A stretch of 64,000 bases of DNA, from the NCBI GenBank assembly GCA_039809345.1, contig JBDHUW010000004.1, positions 60,426-124,425 of the forward strand, read 5' to 3'. Shown here in pieces: positions 17,860-28,581 of this stretch. Position numbers and translations under genes: made by a program. Every line of letters begins with the position of its first letter. The stretch's first letter is position 1. The stretch comes from JBDHUW01 sp039809345 (GTDB taxonomy: Bacteria; Patescibacteriota; Gracilibacteria; Absconditabacterales; Absconditicoccaceae). The notes below the pieces were generated by a model. It was not told the origin of the DNA, ran no database searches, and saw only the letters and a list, made by a program, of their open reading frames with translations.

Positions 17860-20800
17860 ATACAGCTAAAACAATCTTTCTCTCCTCGTCAGTCAATCCG
17901 TACAAATCAAATACCATATCATCTATCTGTCTATCGAGTGCGTCTATCTGACTTTTTAGGTTCATAATTTCAGCTTTTTCTTTTTCAAAGTATCTCATAA
18001 GCTCTACTTCTGCATCCAATGGTAGTTTTTTTACCTTCAATTCTTTGAGAAATCATGCAAAATCTAGCTCTCGAAACTTATGGAGTTTGTTTGATAGCTT
18101 TTCTATCGAGAATTTAGACTGGAGAAAACGGAGGGTAAAGTTGAGTTTTTCTTGGTATTGTCATGATATAGTTGTGATTTTTTCAGCTATATCATTGTAT
18201 TTGTGTTTTTGGGATTGCGGTATGTTATGAATTGGGAGAGTATACATTTTATTTGCATCTAAACGCACTCTTCATCAATTTTCTGCATCACCAAAAGCTG
18301 GGAAAAGATATTTTTTTACAAATCCAAAGAGAGAAGAGTTAAGTATACATTGCAAATACCTATCTACTCAAGTAATCATATAACAATTTGCACTGATGAA
18401 ATACCCCTCAGTATCAAAATAAAATTTATGATGAAGTGCTGTATGATAGTAGATAAGTTTTGGTAATTCAAAACTATTATAGTAATCACAGGCTCTTAGA
18501 TTTCGTCGATTTCTTCATTTATCAGTACGTTTTTCAATATCAGGTAAAAAAGAAGAAAGCCACTCAAAAACTTTTGGATAGAGTATCGGAATATCAGTAT
18601 CAAATCAGGTATTCACTAAATATCTTCACGAATGTTGTATCGTCCATTTTCAAAAATCTTCTCATTCTACAAGCTTTGGCAATATATCTTTTGCGTGTGG
18701 TTCTGTTTTTATTATAGAATCATATGTTTCTTGATTAATTATAAATGCCTTATTCATTCAGGTTTTTATTCAATAGTATATACCATTTTTTGTATATTCC
18801 TTGAGAGTTACATTTCATAATCAAATAAATTTCTGTAGTATATTTTTTCCTGTTTTAGTAGAGAAAGACCGTATATCTTCACGAAGTTCAGCAAGTGGAT
18901 ATGAATTGAATTGATATTGTGAACTGTCTTTTGCTTCTTGTAGTGTTTTTATTCAAACATAAGCAACTGACTTTTTAGGTTTTGCTTTTCTAAGAATAAC
19001 TATCATTGGTTCTGTAGAAGCATCATCAAAAATTCTCAATTCTCAAAAATTAACTAAATATTCTAAACACTGGGTTTTGAGAAAATGTCTGAGTTCTTTT
19101 CAATAGCTTCTTTCTAATCGTTTATTTGGTGCTATAAATCAAAGGAATCACTGTGATTTGAGAAGTTGTACACCTAGTCAGTAGAAATAAACATATAAAT
19201 CAGCAATACCATTATATATATCAGGAAATTTTTGAGCATAAAATTTTTTATTTACATCTCATAATAGTTCCTGCCTTACATACGGCGGATTTCCAACAAT
19301 CACATCAAACCCTCAAGCGTTCATGATGTCAGTAAATTGATTACTCCAATCAAAAGCTTTATCTCCAGCTACTGCAGGGTCGTCAATCAGACTATTTCAG
19401 CATTTGATATTGTTATCAAGGTCAGCTAGTTTTTTACCTTTTTCTGCTGTCTTAAGCCAAAGTGAAAGCTTAGTAATTTCTACTGATTCAGCATTCAGGT
19501 CGACTCAATAAATATTACGTTGCAGGATAGATTTATAGGTAGATTCATTATCAAACAGACTTCCCATACCAAGTGCTTCACCGACTCTTTTGTGTTCCGC
19601 AAGAAGATAATCAAACACTTTTACCAAAAATGCACCACTTCCACATGCGGGGTCGAGCACTGTGATACTTTCAAGAACCTTTTTATATTCACCATAAATG
19701 AGTTTCTGTTTTTCATGGTACGTCGCATCAGACATCTTCTTTTCATTTTTGAGATGTTTTTTCTCAATACCTTCAAACTGTTCTTCGAGATACTTCCCAA
19801 GAGAATTTCTGACAATATAATCTACAATATATTCAGGAGTATAAAAAATACCGTCTTTCTTACGCTTATTGGATTTACTCGATTCTCCAAGTTCTCATGT
19901 TCCGAGCTCAGTTCAGAGCATATTTATTCTCAACTCTTCTAAATCACTAATAGACTGCTCAAAAATATGTCACAATATATTCACTGAAAGTTCTTCTTGG
20001 AAGTCATACTTTCACAAATCAACGAATTTTTGACAGATAGCATCTCACACTTTTAGATTATTCAATTCTTTATCTTCATGGAACAATCATCAGTTATATC
20101 CATTTGGTATTCATAGTTTACTACTACCGCTATTTACTGCCTCAAAAAATCCACTTAGTATCTGCCATACACTCACTCATACAAGTGACTGACTATATTG
20201 TATAACTTCAGCTAGTTTCCCTTCTGGAAGTAGCCCAAAATCTTCACAAAAGTGAACAAATACAATTCTATCAATTACCTTTTGAGATTTTTGTAAAACA
20301 ATATCCAAACTAATCTCAGGATTATTACTGCGAATATCATTAATAAGCTCTAATCTAAGTGTTTTATACTCTTGATAAAACTTTTTGGTAATCTGCTCTG
20401 ACTTAATTCTTATAGCTGAAAGTAATCTTTCAGTAACTGACTCCATCCCTACAGGCGCAATGAGATGCTTTGCATTGAGCAAATACCAAAATATTTTAAA
20501 ATTTTGATAGTCATTTTCAGGATTTACAAGGTCTACGAGGTTCCATACTTCATAATCGAGTTGTGTATCTTTAAATAATCTAACTTCTACAAAATTACTC
20601 ACAAGTACTCGTTTACAATTATTATACTGTGGTTTATATTTGAATCACTGTTGAATAGGAGAAAGGTTTCCTTCTCTACGTTGTGACTTAGTCAGGGAGG
20701 TGTTTGCATCTTTAACTTCAACAGCGACTTGTACAAGTGATACGTTTTTTTCAATATCAGACGTATTAAAATATCCAAGTGTTGCATCTGCTTTTTGTCC

Positions 20801-21049
20801 ACTCACCTCATTTCATCACTTAGCTTCAAGCGTATAGTTCTCTGTAGGATAAAAAGTATATCACAGCACATTGTGGAAAATATCAAGATTGAAAGATTGC
20901 TCACACTCACTTTCTGTCTTTTTGTAAATACTTTTATTTTCTATAGCACTTACTCGCTGCTGTAATACTGCAATTTTTTCATCCTTTCAAGGGATGAGGA
21001 GATTTTTTACAGTATCTTGTAAGAGCTTATGGCTAAAAAGCTGTGCCAT
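17858..21049 (-). CDS. type IIG restriction-modification enzyme (Eco57I class)
   Basis: 1063 aa, the usual size for single-chain type IIG enzymes. The N-terminal nuclease region has KADATLGYF followed by VQVAVEVKDA, a D...ExK pattern of PD-(D/E)XK. The middle gamma-class adenine methyltransferase has motif I VLDPACGSGAFLVKVFDYLL and motif IV VIVGNPPYVRQELL, with DGIFYTPEYIVDYIV just before. The C-terminus would be the target recognition region and ends with a coiled coil (EVELMRYFEKEKAEIMNLKS). It should both methylate adenine at a specific site and cut beside unmodified sites. It is last in the row DUF2779, nuclease, DUF262, type IIG, with 27 nt to the preceding gene. Confidence 0.92.
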
Positions 21050-21076
21050 TGAAGGTTTCTAACATAAATAAATCTT

Positions 21077-23185
21077 TTATCCCACTTGCTTATCAAATGA
21101 TTGCTGTATAAGTGACATTGCATAGTCTACATCTTCCATACTGGTTACATATGCAGATATGTTTCATGTTCACCATCTTCATTTTTCGCTCACATCTTGG
21201 CAAACACCCCTAGGGTCTATAATCTCTTCAATATTCATATTGATTGATAGTCTAATTCTATTTTTCTGCGGCTCAATAGATACAAAATTTCAATCATATG
21301 CATAAGCAATATATAATCTTCTCATATTTTCTTTCACATCTGGGTGAATGAAGAGTATTTTTTCACGCAATGCTTCAAAGAGCTCTCCTGTGTGTCATGT
21401 AAGATGAGTATAGTTGTCAATTGTATACTCCTTTTCTTCCGCACTAACTTCTGTCTTCTTATATTTTGCTATAATATCATCACTGAGATTGTCTAGAGGC
21501 CATACTGTTTGAGCTAATTTTGTCAGTATGTCTGCTCTTTGTAAGATATGTTCTTTATTCCATGTTTCTATATCTTTAAGCATTCCATTTAATCATACAG
21601 GACTATAATTAAAACCTTTTCCATCCATAGTCTTTTTGGTAATAAACGGTCTATCAGAATATTCAGAATTGTATCCAGTAAGTGTAAGATTACCTATGGT
21701 ATTTAAATACTTTGTATGTATTTCTTTCCAGTTTTCTCATAGTTCTTTTTTCCATTCGTCGCTCATGTTCTTATTCTGAGGCATGATATGCTCTATACTA
21801 TAATTTGCAACATTCACCTTTTCTTTCTTACCAAAGTTTTCTAATTTCTCCAACAGGTACTTACTACTACGAAAGTTATATACATCTTTTGTTTTGAGGT
21901 CAGTAGCAAAGAGTTCATCTCTTGGAAAAATTCTATATGAGTCTAATCATAATAGGTATGATACAAAGCTTTCATAGTATGATTGCGATGAGGTTTTGTC
22001 TACGAATCTTTTTACAGTAGCAAATGTCTTACTTAATGACGGTGTAGGTATGCCACATATGGCTCTTCTGAAAACATAACTCTCAATCTGTTGTAGTATC
22101 TTCAAAAGATGGTCTTTTGTAACTATATTTTTACCATAATCCTGAAATAGCTCTATCAAAAATGGATACACGACATTTACTTTAAGCTTATCAATATCAG
22201 CTAGAGCATTATTTATTTCTTCATCTTGTTCTTTTGTCAAAAGAGTAAATTTTGCATAGAGCTGAAATACATCATGCATATCTTTCAACAACTCCTCAGT
22301 ACGTTCTTGCGAATTCTTCTCATCATCTCACGACTGCTTCAGAAATGTTTTAAATTCATCATACAATCACCAAAATGTAGGAATAGAGCCTATAGGGTCT
22401 TTGAAGGTAAGGTAATCACGTACAAATGCATCATAAAGCGTCTGATTATTCTCTAGTACCTTATCCATTGGATACCAGTATTTATTATACAGCTCTGTTT
22501 GCTTTTGTGGTTCTATATCCATAAGCAGATAATTTTTAATAAGCTCTGCTTTTGATAATGCCAATCCTGTAGAGTTCATACTCTCAAAGATAAGTTGTGG
22601 ATTATCTTGTGTTCTATCAAGTGATATATCCACAATAAATAGCTTACCGATTCCTTGATGAATATTTTCTATATTAGCCTTATTAGCTCTTATTTGTTCA
22701 AGAAAATACATATAGTTTGCTACTATGTTTGTGTTTTCGTTACCTTCCACAGATATTCCATCTATGAGCTTGCAATATAGCTCTCTATCTAGCTTTGTTG
22801 GTAATAGTTTATACTTATTATCTCAATCTTCTTCTGGGTTTAAAATATGCACGTTAATCAGTTTTTTCTGCGTTTTTTCATCACCAAGCTCACCATACAC
22901 CTGTGCAAGTGCTAGTATAATCAAAGATGTGGTTGTGAGTCTTTGTTGTCCATCAATCACAGAAACCTTAGTAACTCATGTCATAGTCGCCACAGCTTCT
23001 CCAATATGCACTATCCCACCAATAAAGTGAGTATGTACTTGTGGATTATTACCAACTTTCACAATATCATGCCACAACTGTTGGCACTGTTTGGGTCATC
23101 GACTATATGTTCTTTGGTATGTTGGTATGATGAATTGCTTTGTCCCATCAAGGAGCTTTAGCAATGATGCTTCATTTGCTTTCAT
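21077..23185 (-). CDS. DUF262 / DUF1524 / DUF5655 protein (GmrSD-like)
   Basis: 702 aa. The N-terminal DUF262 domain has FIIPTYQRTYSRGPKQCQQL and SVIDGQQRLTTTSLIILALA; DGQQR (residues 78-82) is the nucleotide-binding/hydrolysis signature. The middle has FESMNSTGLALSKAELIKNY. The DUF1524 part has YTIEHIMPQNKNMSDEW, an HNH-like H-x2-P nuclease motif. The C-terminal stretch HTGELFEALREKILFIHPDV then YIAYAY resembles DUF5655. GmrSD-type proteins are type IV enzymes that cut modified DNA, and related ones act in BREX/SspE-type phosphorothioate sensing. Placed between a small nuclease and the type IIG gene, so a defence role is likely. Confidence 0.88.
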
Positions 23186-23211
23186 AAAAAACAATAAAGG
23201 AATAAATACCG

Positions 23212-23874
23212 TTATATCATTATATCATATAATAGACTCAATAATCTCTCTCAATCTGAGTAAACGCTTTCTCTAATATCATTGGTCGGCTTAGGAAAAC
23301 ACCACAACTCTTCTCTTCTGCCAAGAGTATTCAATGACCTTGCATGTGTCCTTTTTATATATTGGGGTATTCCTCACAATGAGATATAATGATATTTAAA
23401 GCCCTGATATGCTTTAGAGCGATGGTGATAAATTTGTGTCTGCTCTTTAAAGTATTTAGCAAACCCATCTTCAAAATTAGTTTTCAGCTCAAGACAGTAA
23501 AATAACTTCGTAGTTTTCTTAGATTTCAAGACTATATCTACATTAACACTCTTTGCCTGTCTCTCTTCTTTCCGTTTATACTTCATTCTATAATTATTCA
23601 CTACCTCATATACATCTGCCACATTAAAAACAGAGATTCATCATTGTATGACATAAAACATATACCATTCTAACAAAACCCCTCAAAAACTACTATAATT
23701 TAATCACTTTCCCATACAATATCATATAAAGCTATCCCTTGGGGCATGCAGTGAATCAACAAAAAGCTTTGCTGCAAGAGCTGGATTGGTCCTATAGGTT
23801 TTAGCAATCTTCTCTCAAAATAGGCAAAATTCTTTCGTTATGTTATCGAATCAGGGAAGTAAATTTATGTCCAT
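23212..23874 (-). CDS. PD-(D/E)XK nuclease-like protein, 220 aa
   Basis: The readable core VNVDIVLKSKKTTKLFYCLE then LKTNFEDGFAKYF gives D-x12-to-13-ExK, a PD-(D/E)XK active site. A helix with QTQIYHHRSKAYQGF and a strand YHYISLGG follow. The N-terminal part is helical (AKTYRTNPALAAKLFVDSLH). It could be a type II restriction endonuclease subunit, although the type IIG enzyme already has a nuclease domain. It lies 27 nt before the DUF262 gene and 28 nt after the DUF2779 gene. Start ATG 23874, without SD. Confidence 0.65.
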
Positions 23875-23901
23875 ATAACTCAGTATATAAAATAATAAAA
23901 C

Positions 23902-25440
23902 CTATCCAATATCCTTCAACAACCTCTGATAGATTGCAACCATAGCCCATGTATCTTGCTTACAGTACTCCAAGAGATTTGCTACTGTACTATCTAACTC
24001 TTCTCATACCATACTACCAGTTGCTATTTTTTGCAAAGCATCCATAGCGACTCATCCATGTGGTACTGCTAATCCATCATACGTTATATCAGTCAATACT
24101 GGCAATACTTTTTTGATAGATGCACTTCCATGGAAATCAGGATGGAAGTAATGCATATCTCTAAAAATTTCCATCAAATCATATGTATGTGCATTCACTT
24201 TCTCAAAAAATTCTTTGTATTCAGGATAGAGTACTCCCATAGCTGTATTCACACTATTCTCAAACGCCTTATTCCACACAATACATGTTCATTGAAGATT
24301 ATCTATATCAGCGACTAGTTGGTCTACCAATCTCTTATTTGTTGTCTCTCCTGACTGTATGATACATTCCTTGTGAATTATAGTGCCGTCTGCATCCATT
24401 TTGTGGAGTGAGTATTGTACTGGAAATTGCTGCCAAGGTCATGAACCATCCAAGATGGGTATAGGAGTGCATATCGTTTCATAATCATAGAAATACAGTG
24501 GGAACGCTAGATTACCAAGAATAGTTCTAATCGTATCCTTATCTACCGTATATCATTGCTGATAGAGTCTTACAAATTTTTGATAACTCTTCTCTTCATC
24601 ACCTCCATCGCCCAATAGTGCTATATCATCTTCCGTGAGTTCTGAAATCTGTGTTTTTCCTGTTTTGATAAGTTCCATAAGTTTTTTCTTTGCTTGTGTG
24701 ACTCTTGGGATTGTAAAAACCGTTCATTTTTCTGGCTTCTCACCGTGATACGAAAAGTACTGAGCTCCATCGAAGGGGTGCAACTGATTGAATGTCTGTT
24801 CTGACACAGAGAGGCTATTTTTCATGACTGAAATAATATGCTCAATCTCTGCATCTTGCTGAAGATACTCTGTCGCATCCACAATTGAAATAATATCATG
24901 AGGATTGATAGGTCACTGCTTGATAAAATCTTTATTGAGATGGTAGATATATACTGTACCGCTATACTTCTCTCCTAGTGCTTTCTTAACCACATAGTGC
25001 TGAAAACTTACATCTGTGAGCAAGTCTGATTTAAGAGCAGGAGTTTTTGCAGTAGTTAACACAGAAGAGATACTCTTCACTTCTACAATATCATAGGTTC
25101 ATTGAGCGTTTTTTACGAGGAAGTCTGTCCTTGTATATAAGTCTCATACTAGAAATCATGCTTGATAGTATATATCAGCCTGTGACTGAAATGCATCCAT
25201 AGTTATCTGATGGTATCTTGCATGATAATCCGAAAAGCCTTCCATGGTAATATCCATAATAGCCTTCCCATCAAACAACTGTCTTACCATATGTTCTACG
25301 CTATTTCCTATCTCTTCACCATCCATAGCTCCGTATTGGTCTTCTTGGATAGCAGTATATGTTTTTTTGTTATTCACATGCCATCGAGCAAGTTTGGGGA
25401 ATTGGCAGTATTCTTTGTATAAAGATTTAGAAATAATCAT
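23902..25440 (-). CDS. DUF2779 protein with N-terminal Cas4/RecB-like nuclease region
   Basis: 512 aa. The N-terminus ISKSLYKEYCQFPKLARWHV matches the opening of Cas4/RecB-like DUF2779 proteins. YTRTDFLVKNA followed by YDIVEVKSISS gives D...EVK, a PD-(D/E)XK site. The second half is DUF2779, an RNase H/DEDD-like exonuclease fold: FPLYFYDYETICTPIPILDG contributes D-x-E, MHYFHPDFHGSASIKKVLP is the typical block, and LLEYCKQDTWAMVAIYQRL at the end supplies the last Asp. Such proteins occur near defence and repair genes. It is the first gene of the defence row. Confidence 0.85.
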
Positions 25441-25506
25441 GGGCGTGTCAGAGCGGATAAATCGTTATGTTTTATATATATACTGTAACACCAAAAATAC
25501 AACTGA

Positions 25507-26691
25507 TTATCTATCTTTTTTTGGTCTATAAGGCATGCGTTTCTCTTGGTCTTTTGATACCCTCACGTAGGTATTACTCTTATCATTATAAACATATGGT
25601 TTAATAATAGCCTTTTCATATGGACTTTGTATTTTCTTTTTCTTTCAAGTCATCTTTCTAAATGCTCCCACAAGTGTTATCAATTTTGCTTTTTTCATTT
25701 TCATACAATATGCGAATTCTAAAAGGTCTTCTGTAGGTAACGAAGACATTTTAGCAGAGTATTTAAAAACCTCTCCAAGCCCTTGACGTCCATATCTTTC
25801 TTTTCAAGTGATTGTATTTTTATCTAGCTGTTTTATATGAACTCAACGATAACTATTTTTAATAAGCCAAATTTGATACGGAAGAGCTTCTTCATAATTT
25901 CATCTGTATCATATTCTAAATTCTGCAAGTTCTTTTATATGCTTCCTATGTTTATCAAAATAATATTGATGCATAGACTTCTTTACATACCCCATCCACT
26001 CTTGAATAGCACTTTTATTAGAGGCTATTTTTCATAAGTCTGTGGGATAGATTTCACTCAAATCAACAGTCTTGATAATAGAATCATTGTCTGTACAGCC
26101 TATAGCGTGAATATGTGGATGATATCCATTAGGTCATGATTTGGTAATTTCAAATGAAAAAGCTAAACCTTCAAATTGAGCGAAAAAGGATTTATCTTTC
26201 AAATCACTGTATATACTGTTGTGACGCCTCTTCACAAGATACTCTTTCGCTTTCAACATAAATGAGACAACTTCATCGATAGTGTAAAATGATGTGTGAT
26301 GCATAGTAAACGTTATCATATATCGATTTTTTTTCATCATCCATGCAGATGACAATCACTCTACCAACTTTTTCGCTATATTATATGCCCTACGTCATGC
26401 GCAAGCAAGACAAATAGTACTATATCAGCAATAGTTTGCATATTTAATCTTATCATTCGTCGTATTTTTAAATTGTAAGTTACAACAATTACTAAAGCGT
26501 TCAATTCTCATAGTTTTATGTTGCTTAGACTTTTCCAACATTCCCAGTCTTTCTGCATACGTAAATTTCTGTCCGTACTCATCTCTCCTCTCTTGCATTA
26601 ACGCTGAAATTGTATCAGTTTTTCTAGACTGAGATAATGTAAGAGTATCATCTAAAACCCACTTTTTTTTCTCACCACTACTTCTAGACAT
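25507..26691 (-). CDS. rolling-circle replication initiator (HUH Rep)
   Basis: 394 aa. A Cys-rich region (NCCNLQF, then ICLACAGRRAYNIAKKLVEG) precedes the catalytic core. FAQFEGLAFSFEITKSGPNG is followed by YHPHIHAIGC (residues about 189-198); H-x-H flanked by hydrophobics is the HUH metal-binding motif 2. MGYVKKSMHQYYFDKHRK offers the nicking tyrosine of motif 3. The overall form matches plasmid Rep proteins of the pUB110/pC194 superfamily. It would nick a double-strand origin and stay bound to the 5' end. This is strong evidence for a plasmid-derived or integrative element. The basic C-terminus (YRPKKDR) ends at TAA. Confidence 0.88.
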
Positions 26692-26764
26692 AATTCGATA
26701 GTTTTTATATAATACAGATTTAGCGTTTTACTACGTAATGCTATATAATGTATAAAAAAATTCA

Positions 26765-26798
26765 AACAAAAAAAACTGCAATCTTTCGACCACAGTTT
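26765..26798 (-). terminator. intrinsic terminator with GAAA loop
   Basis: Minus-strand stem AAACTGTGGTC/GATTGCAGTTT (with GU pairs), loop GAAA, then eight Ts. It ends the gene at 26798-27076. Its first base pair touches the stop codon. Confidence 0.75.
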
Positions 26799-27076
26799 TA
26801 CATGTATATTTTAACTAGTGTATTAGATTCTGTAGGTGAAGCAGTGATATGAACATCTAAGTTTGCTACCCTTTTATCCTGAATTCATGCATCATCAGGA
26901 GCTCATCATACACAATCGACACTCAGAGAGGTAAACTGTTTATGATTTACTAAGTATTCGCTCAGTTCTAATCAAGATGTATCTCACTGGAACTGAATCA
27001 AATTTTTCCCAAGTCATGCTCTAGTACCGACTGTATATACTCTTCCATCTCTGGACTGACTAGTTTCCTTTGTCAT
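26798..27076 (-). CDS. hypothetical protein, 92 aa
   Basis: Reads MTKETSQSRDGRVYTVGTRA and later VDCVGGAPDDAGIQDKRVAN, ending LVKIYM. It is a mostly beta-like composition with many TGA glycines, no membrane segment and no motif I know. It sits between tRNA-Ala and the Rep gene, so it marks one end of the accessory region. ATG 27076 is the first start that keeps the frame open. Confidence 0.65.
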
Positions 27077-27192
27077 AGTACATAATGAGTAGGTAAATCT
27101 ATACACAAGACTAATGGATTATTTGAATGTATATCCTCTAACTTGATGGGTTTACTTCCCTTGTTAGGGAGGTACACATAAGTTATTGGAAA
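27077..27192. other. spacer before tRNA-Ala, no gene
   Basis: Upstream part of the 27076 gene leading to the tRNA cluster. It contains a short inverted repeat around 27150-27180 (ACTTCCCTTGTTAGGGAGGT) but no ORF. A copy of the tRNA-Ala 3' end that could mark an attachment site was not found at the other side of the accessory region. Confidence 0.4.
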
Positions 27193-27269
27193 TGGTGGAC
27201 CCTAGGGGAGTCGAACCCCTCACCTCCTCGGTGCAAACGAGGCGCTCTAGCCAAATGAGCTAAGGGCCC
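27193..27269 (-). tRNA. tRNA-Ala (anticodon TGC) with encoded CCA
   Basis: Acceptor arms GGGCCCT and AGGGTCC, discriminator A then CCA. Anticodon stem CCTCG/CGAGG with loop TTTGCAC. T arm GGGGTTCGACTCCCC. Confidence 0.93.
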
Positions 27270-27289
27270 AAAAAGGTGATATTATAATT

Positions 27290-27372
27290 TGGGAAGGGAA
27301 GGATTTGAACCTTCGTAGACTTTCGTCGAGGGATTTACAGTCCCTTGCAATTGACCGCTCTGCCACCTGCCC
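27290..27372 (-). tRNA. tRNA-Tyr (anticodon GTA)
   Basis: Type II cloverleaf with long variable arm. Anticodon stem AGGGA/TCCCT with loop CTGTAAA. Acceptor GGGCAGG/CCTTCCC contains one C-T mismatch at the fourth pair. T arm GAAGGTTCAAATCCTTC. Confidence 0.88.
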
Positions 27373-27382
27373 ATAAATTGTA

Positions 27383-27613
27383 TTATTCTGCTACTGGAAA
27401 TGTCATAGGAGTGTCATTTGATAGATCTCATCCAAACATCACAAACGATCAGAATAGGATAAACAAGAATCAAATGATCACGAATCACTGTGTTGTTCAT
27501 CATAGATTGCGATCAGCTCGTGTCCATCTTCAGGTAAGATCCATCAAATGTGGACTGAAAGCTGCTATGCAGATTCATATAACTATAAGAACAATTCCCA
27601 ACAATATATTCAT
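27383..27613 (-). CDS. small membrane protein, 76 aa
   Basis: Two hydrophobic segments: MNILLGIVLIVIGICIAAFS at the start and FVIIGFLFILFGSFVMFGG later, joined by a basic loop (LTGRWTRADRNLGG). A short polar tail ends in PVAE. No family recognised. It lies 21 nt after the UGA-reading tRNA and 10 nt before tRNA-Tyr, so it should be part of a mixed tRNA/mRNA transcript. Confidence 0.7.
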
Positions 27614-27634
27614 CGTGTCAAAAGATATGCAAAT

Positions 27635-27708
27635 AGCGAGCAACGGGACTTGAACCCGTACAGGCAGAGCTGAATTCTGCCATGCTACACCAATTACATC
27701 ATGCCCGC
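27635..27708 (-). tRNA. tRNA-Gly (anticodon TCA) reading UGA
   Basis: Minus-strand cloverleaf: acceptor GCGGGCA pairs with TGCTCGC, and the discriminator is T (U73), as in bacterial glycine tRNAs. D arm ATGTAATTGGTGTAGCAT. Anticodon stem GCAGA/TCTGC encloses ATTCAGC, giving anticodon TCA with U33 in place. T arm ACGGGTTCAAGTCCCGT. No CCA is encoded. The UCA anticodon pairs with UGA, and the GCGGG acceptor and U73 point to glycyl-tRNA synthetase. This is the adaptor that explains the in-frame TGA codons throughout the window. It lies between a pilus-operon gene and a small membrane protein gene. Confidence 0.95.
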
Positions 27709-27781
27709 GTAATTTTTGACAGTACGTGGAAGAATACTCATTTGACTCAAAATTGCAAGTCATATTTCGCTAAAATAATTC

Positions 27782-28567
27782 TTATTGTGTACCTGGGCTC
27801 ACGGTACGGATTTGATTACGCAAGGATATCAGCTTTTCAAGATTAGTGTCTTTGAATAATGTGAAATTAGCAAGTACTGTGGAGCGATTTTGTGTCAAAA
27901 GAGAGGAAAGATTAGCGCTTATCTTCACTACCTCCACTACTCTACGTTCCATTGCCTTGTGAGCATTGACTTCAACCCTGGCTGTAGCTTGACATGATGC
28001 CCCTTTTTTGGCTTTTTCTATACCTCATTGCATCATAGCTCCGTCTCACTCACGGATTCACTGGTAAAACTCCCTATCCCCTTCTTCTTTCTGAGTCGTG
28101 CATTGGGCATAATCAATTTCTTTTTCTTGTATCACAGACGCTATATTTTGCTGGATTTGCTCTCACTGTGTTTGATAATACGTCAACTGCCCAATCAATG
28201 TATCGATCCCCGACTCCTTATCAGATGCGTTTTCCAAATAGGCTACCACATCAGTCATCAAAAGCCTTTGTCATTGAGCGAGGTACTGAGGTACAGAGGC
28301 AATAGAGGTTCATCATCACAGACTAGCTCATGCGAAACTTGGATTAGTTGCAGCCAATTTTACGTGTGCTGAGATGATATCAGAGACTACGTCTTTTTTG
28401 GATACTGATTTCATATAGGAGGTTTCTTGCGCTTCCGTATTTTTTTTTGTAGTCCAAAATGCAAATCTACTATTTCACGATGTTTGTGGTGCGTCAGAAA
28501 AAATCATAGTAACCACTACTAACAACAATACTCCGAAAAAAAGTGGATGTGTGATAAATCTGCGCAT
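27782..28567 (-). CDS. membrane-anchored extracytoplasmic protein of the pilus operon
   Basis: 261 aa. N-terminal anchor MRRFITHPLFFGVLLLVVVT, then a mostly helical extracytoplasmic part (QGEQIQQNIASVIQEKEIDY, AMERRVVEVVKISANLSSLL). No family recognised. It follows pilC by 14 nt in the same direction, so a role in pilus assembly is inferred from position only. Confidence 0.7.
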
Positions 28568-28581
28568 AATTATGATAGGTA

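Noticed and set aside
19520..19942. 140-codon plus-strand ORF
   Set aside because: Antisense to the methyltransferase motif I region of the type IIG gene.
27193..27269. tRNA-Ala as attachment site of the accessory block
   Set aside because: No second copy of its 3' end was found near 7 kb, and large serine integrases do not usually use tRNA genes; left as unproven.
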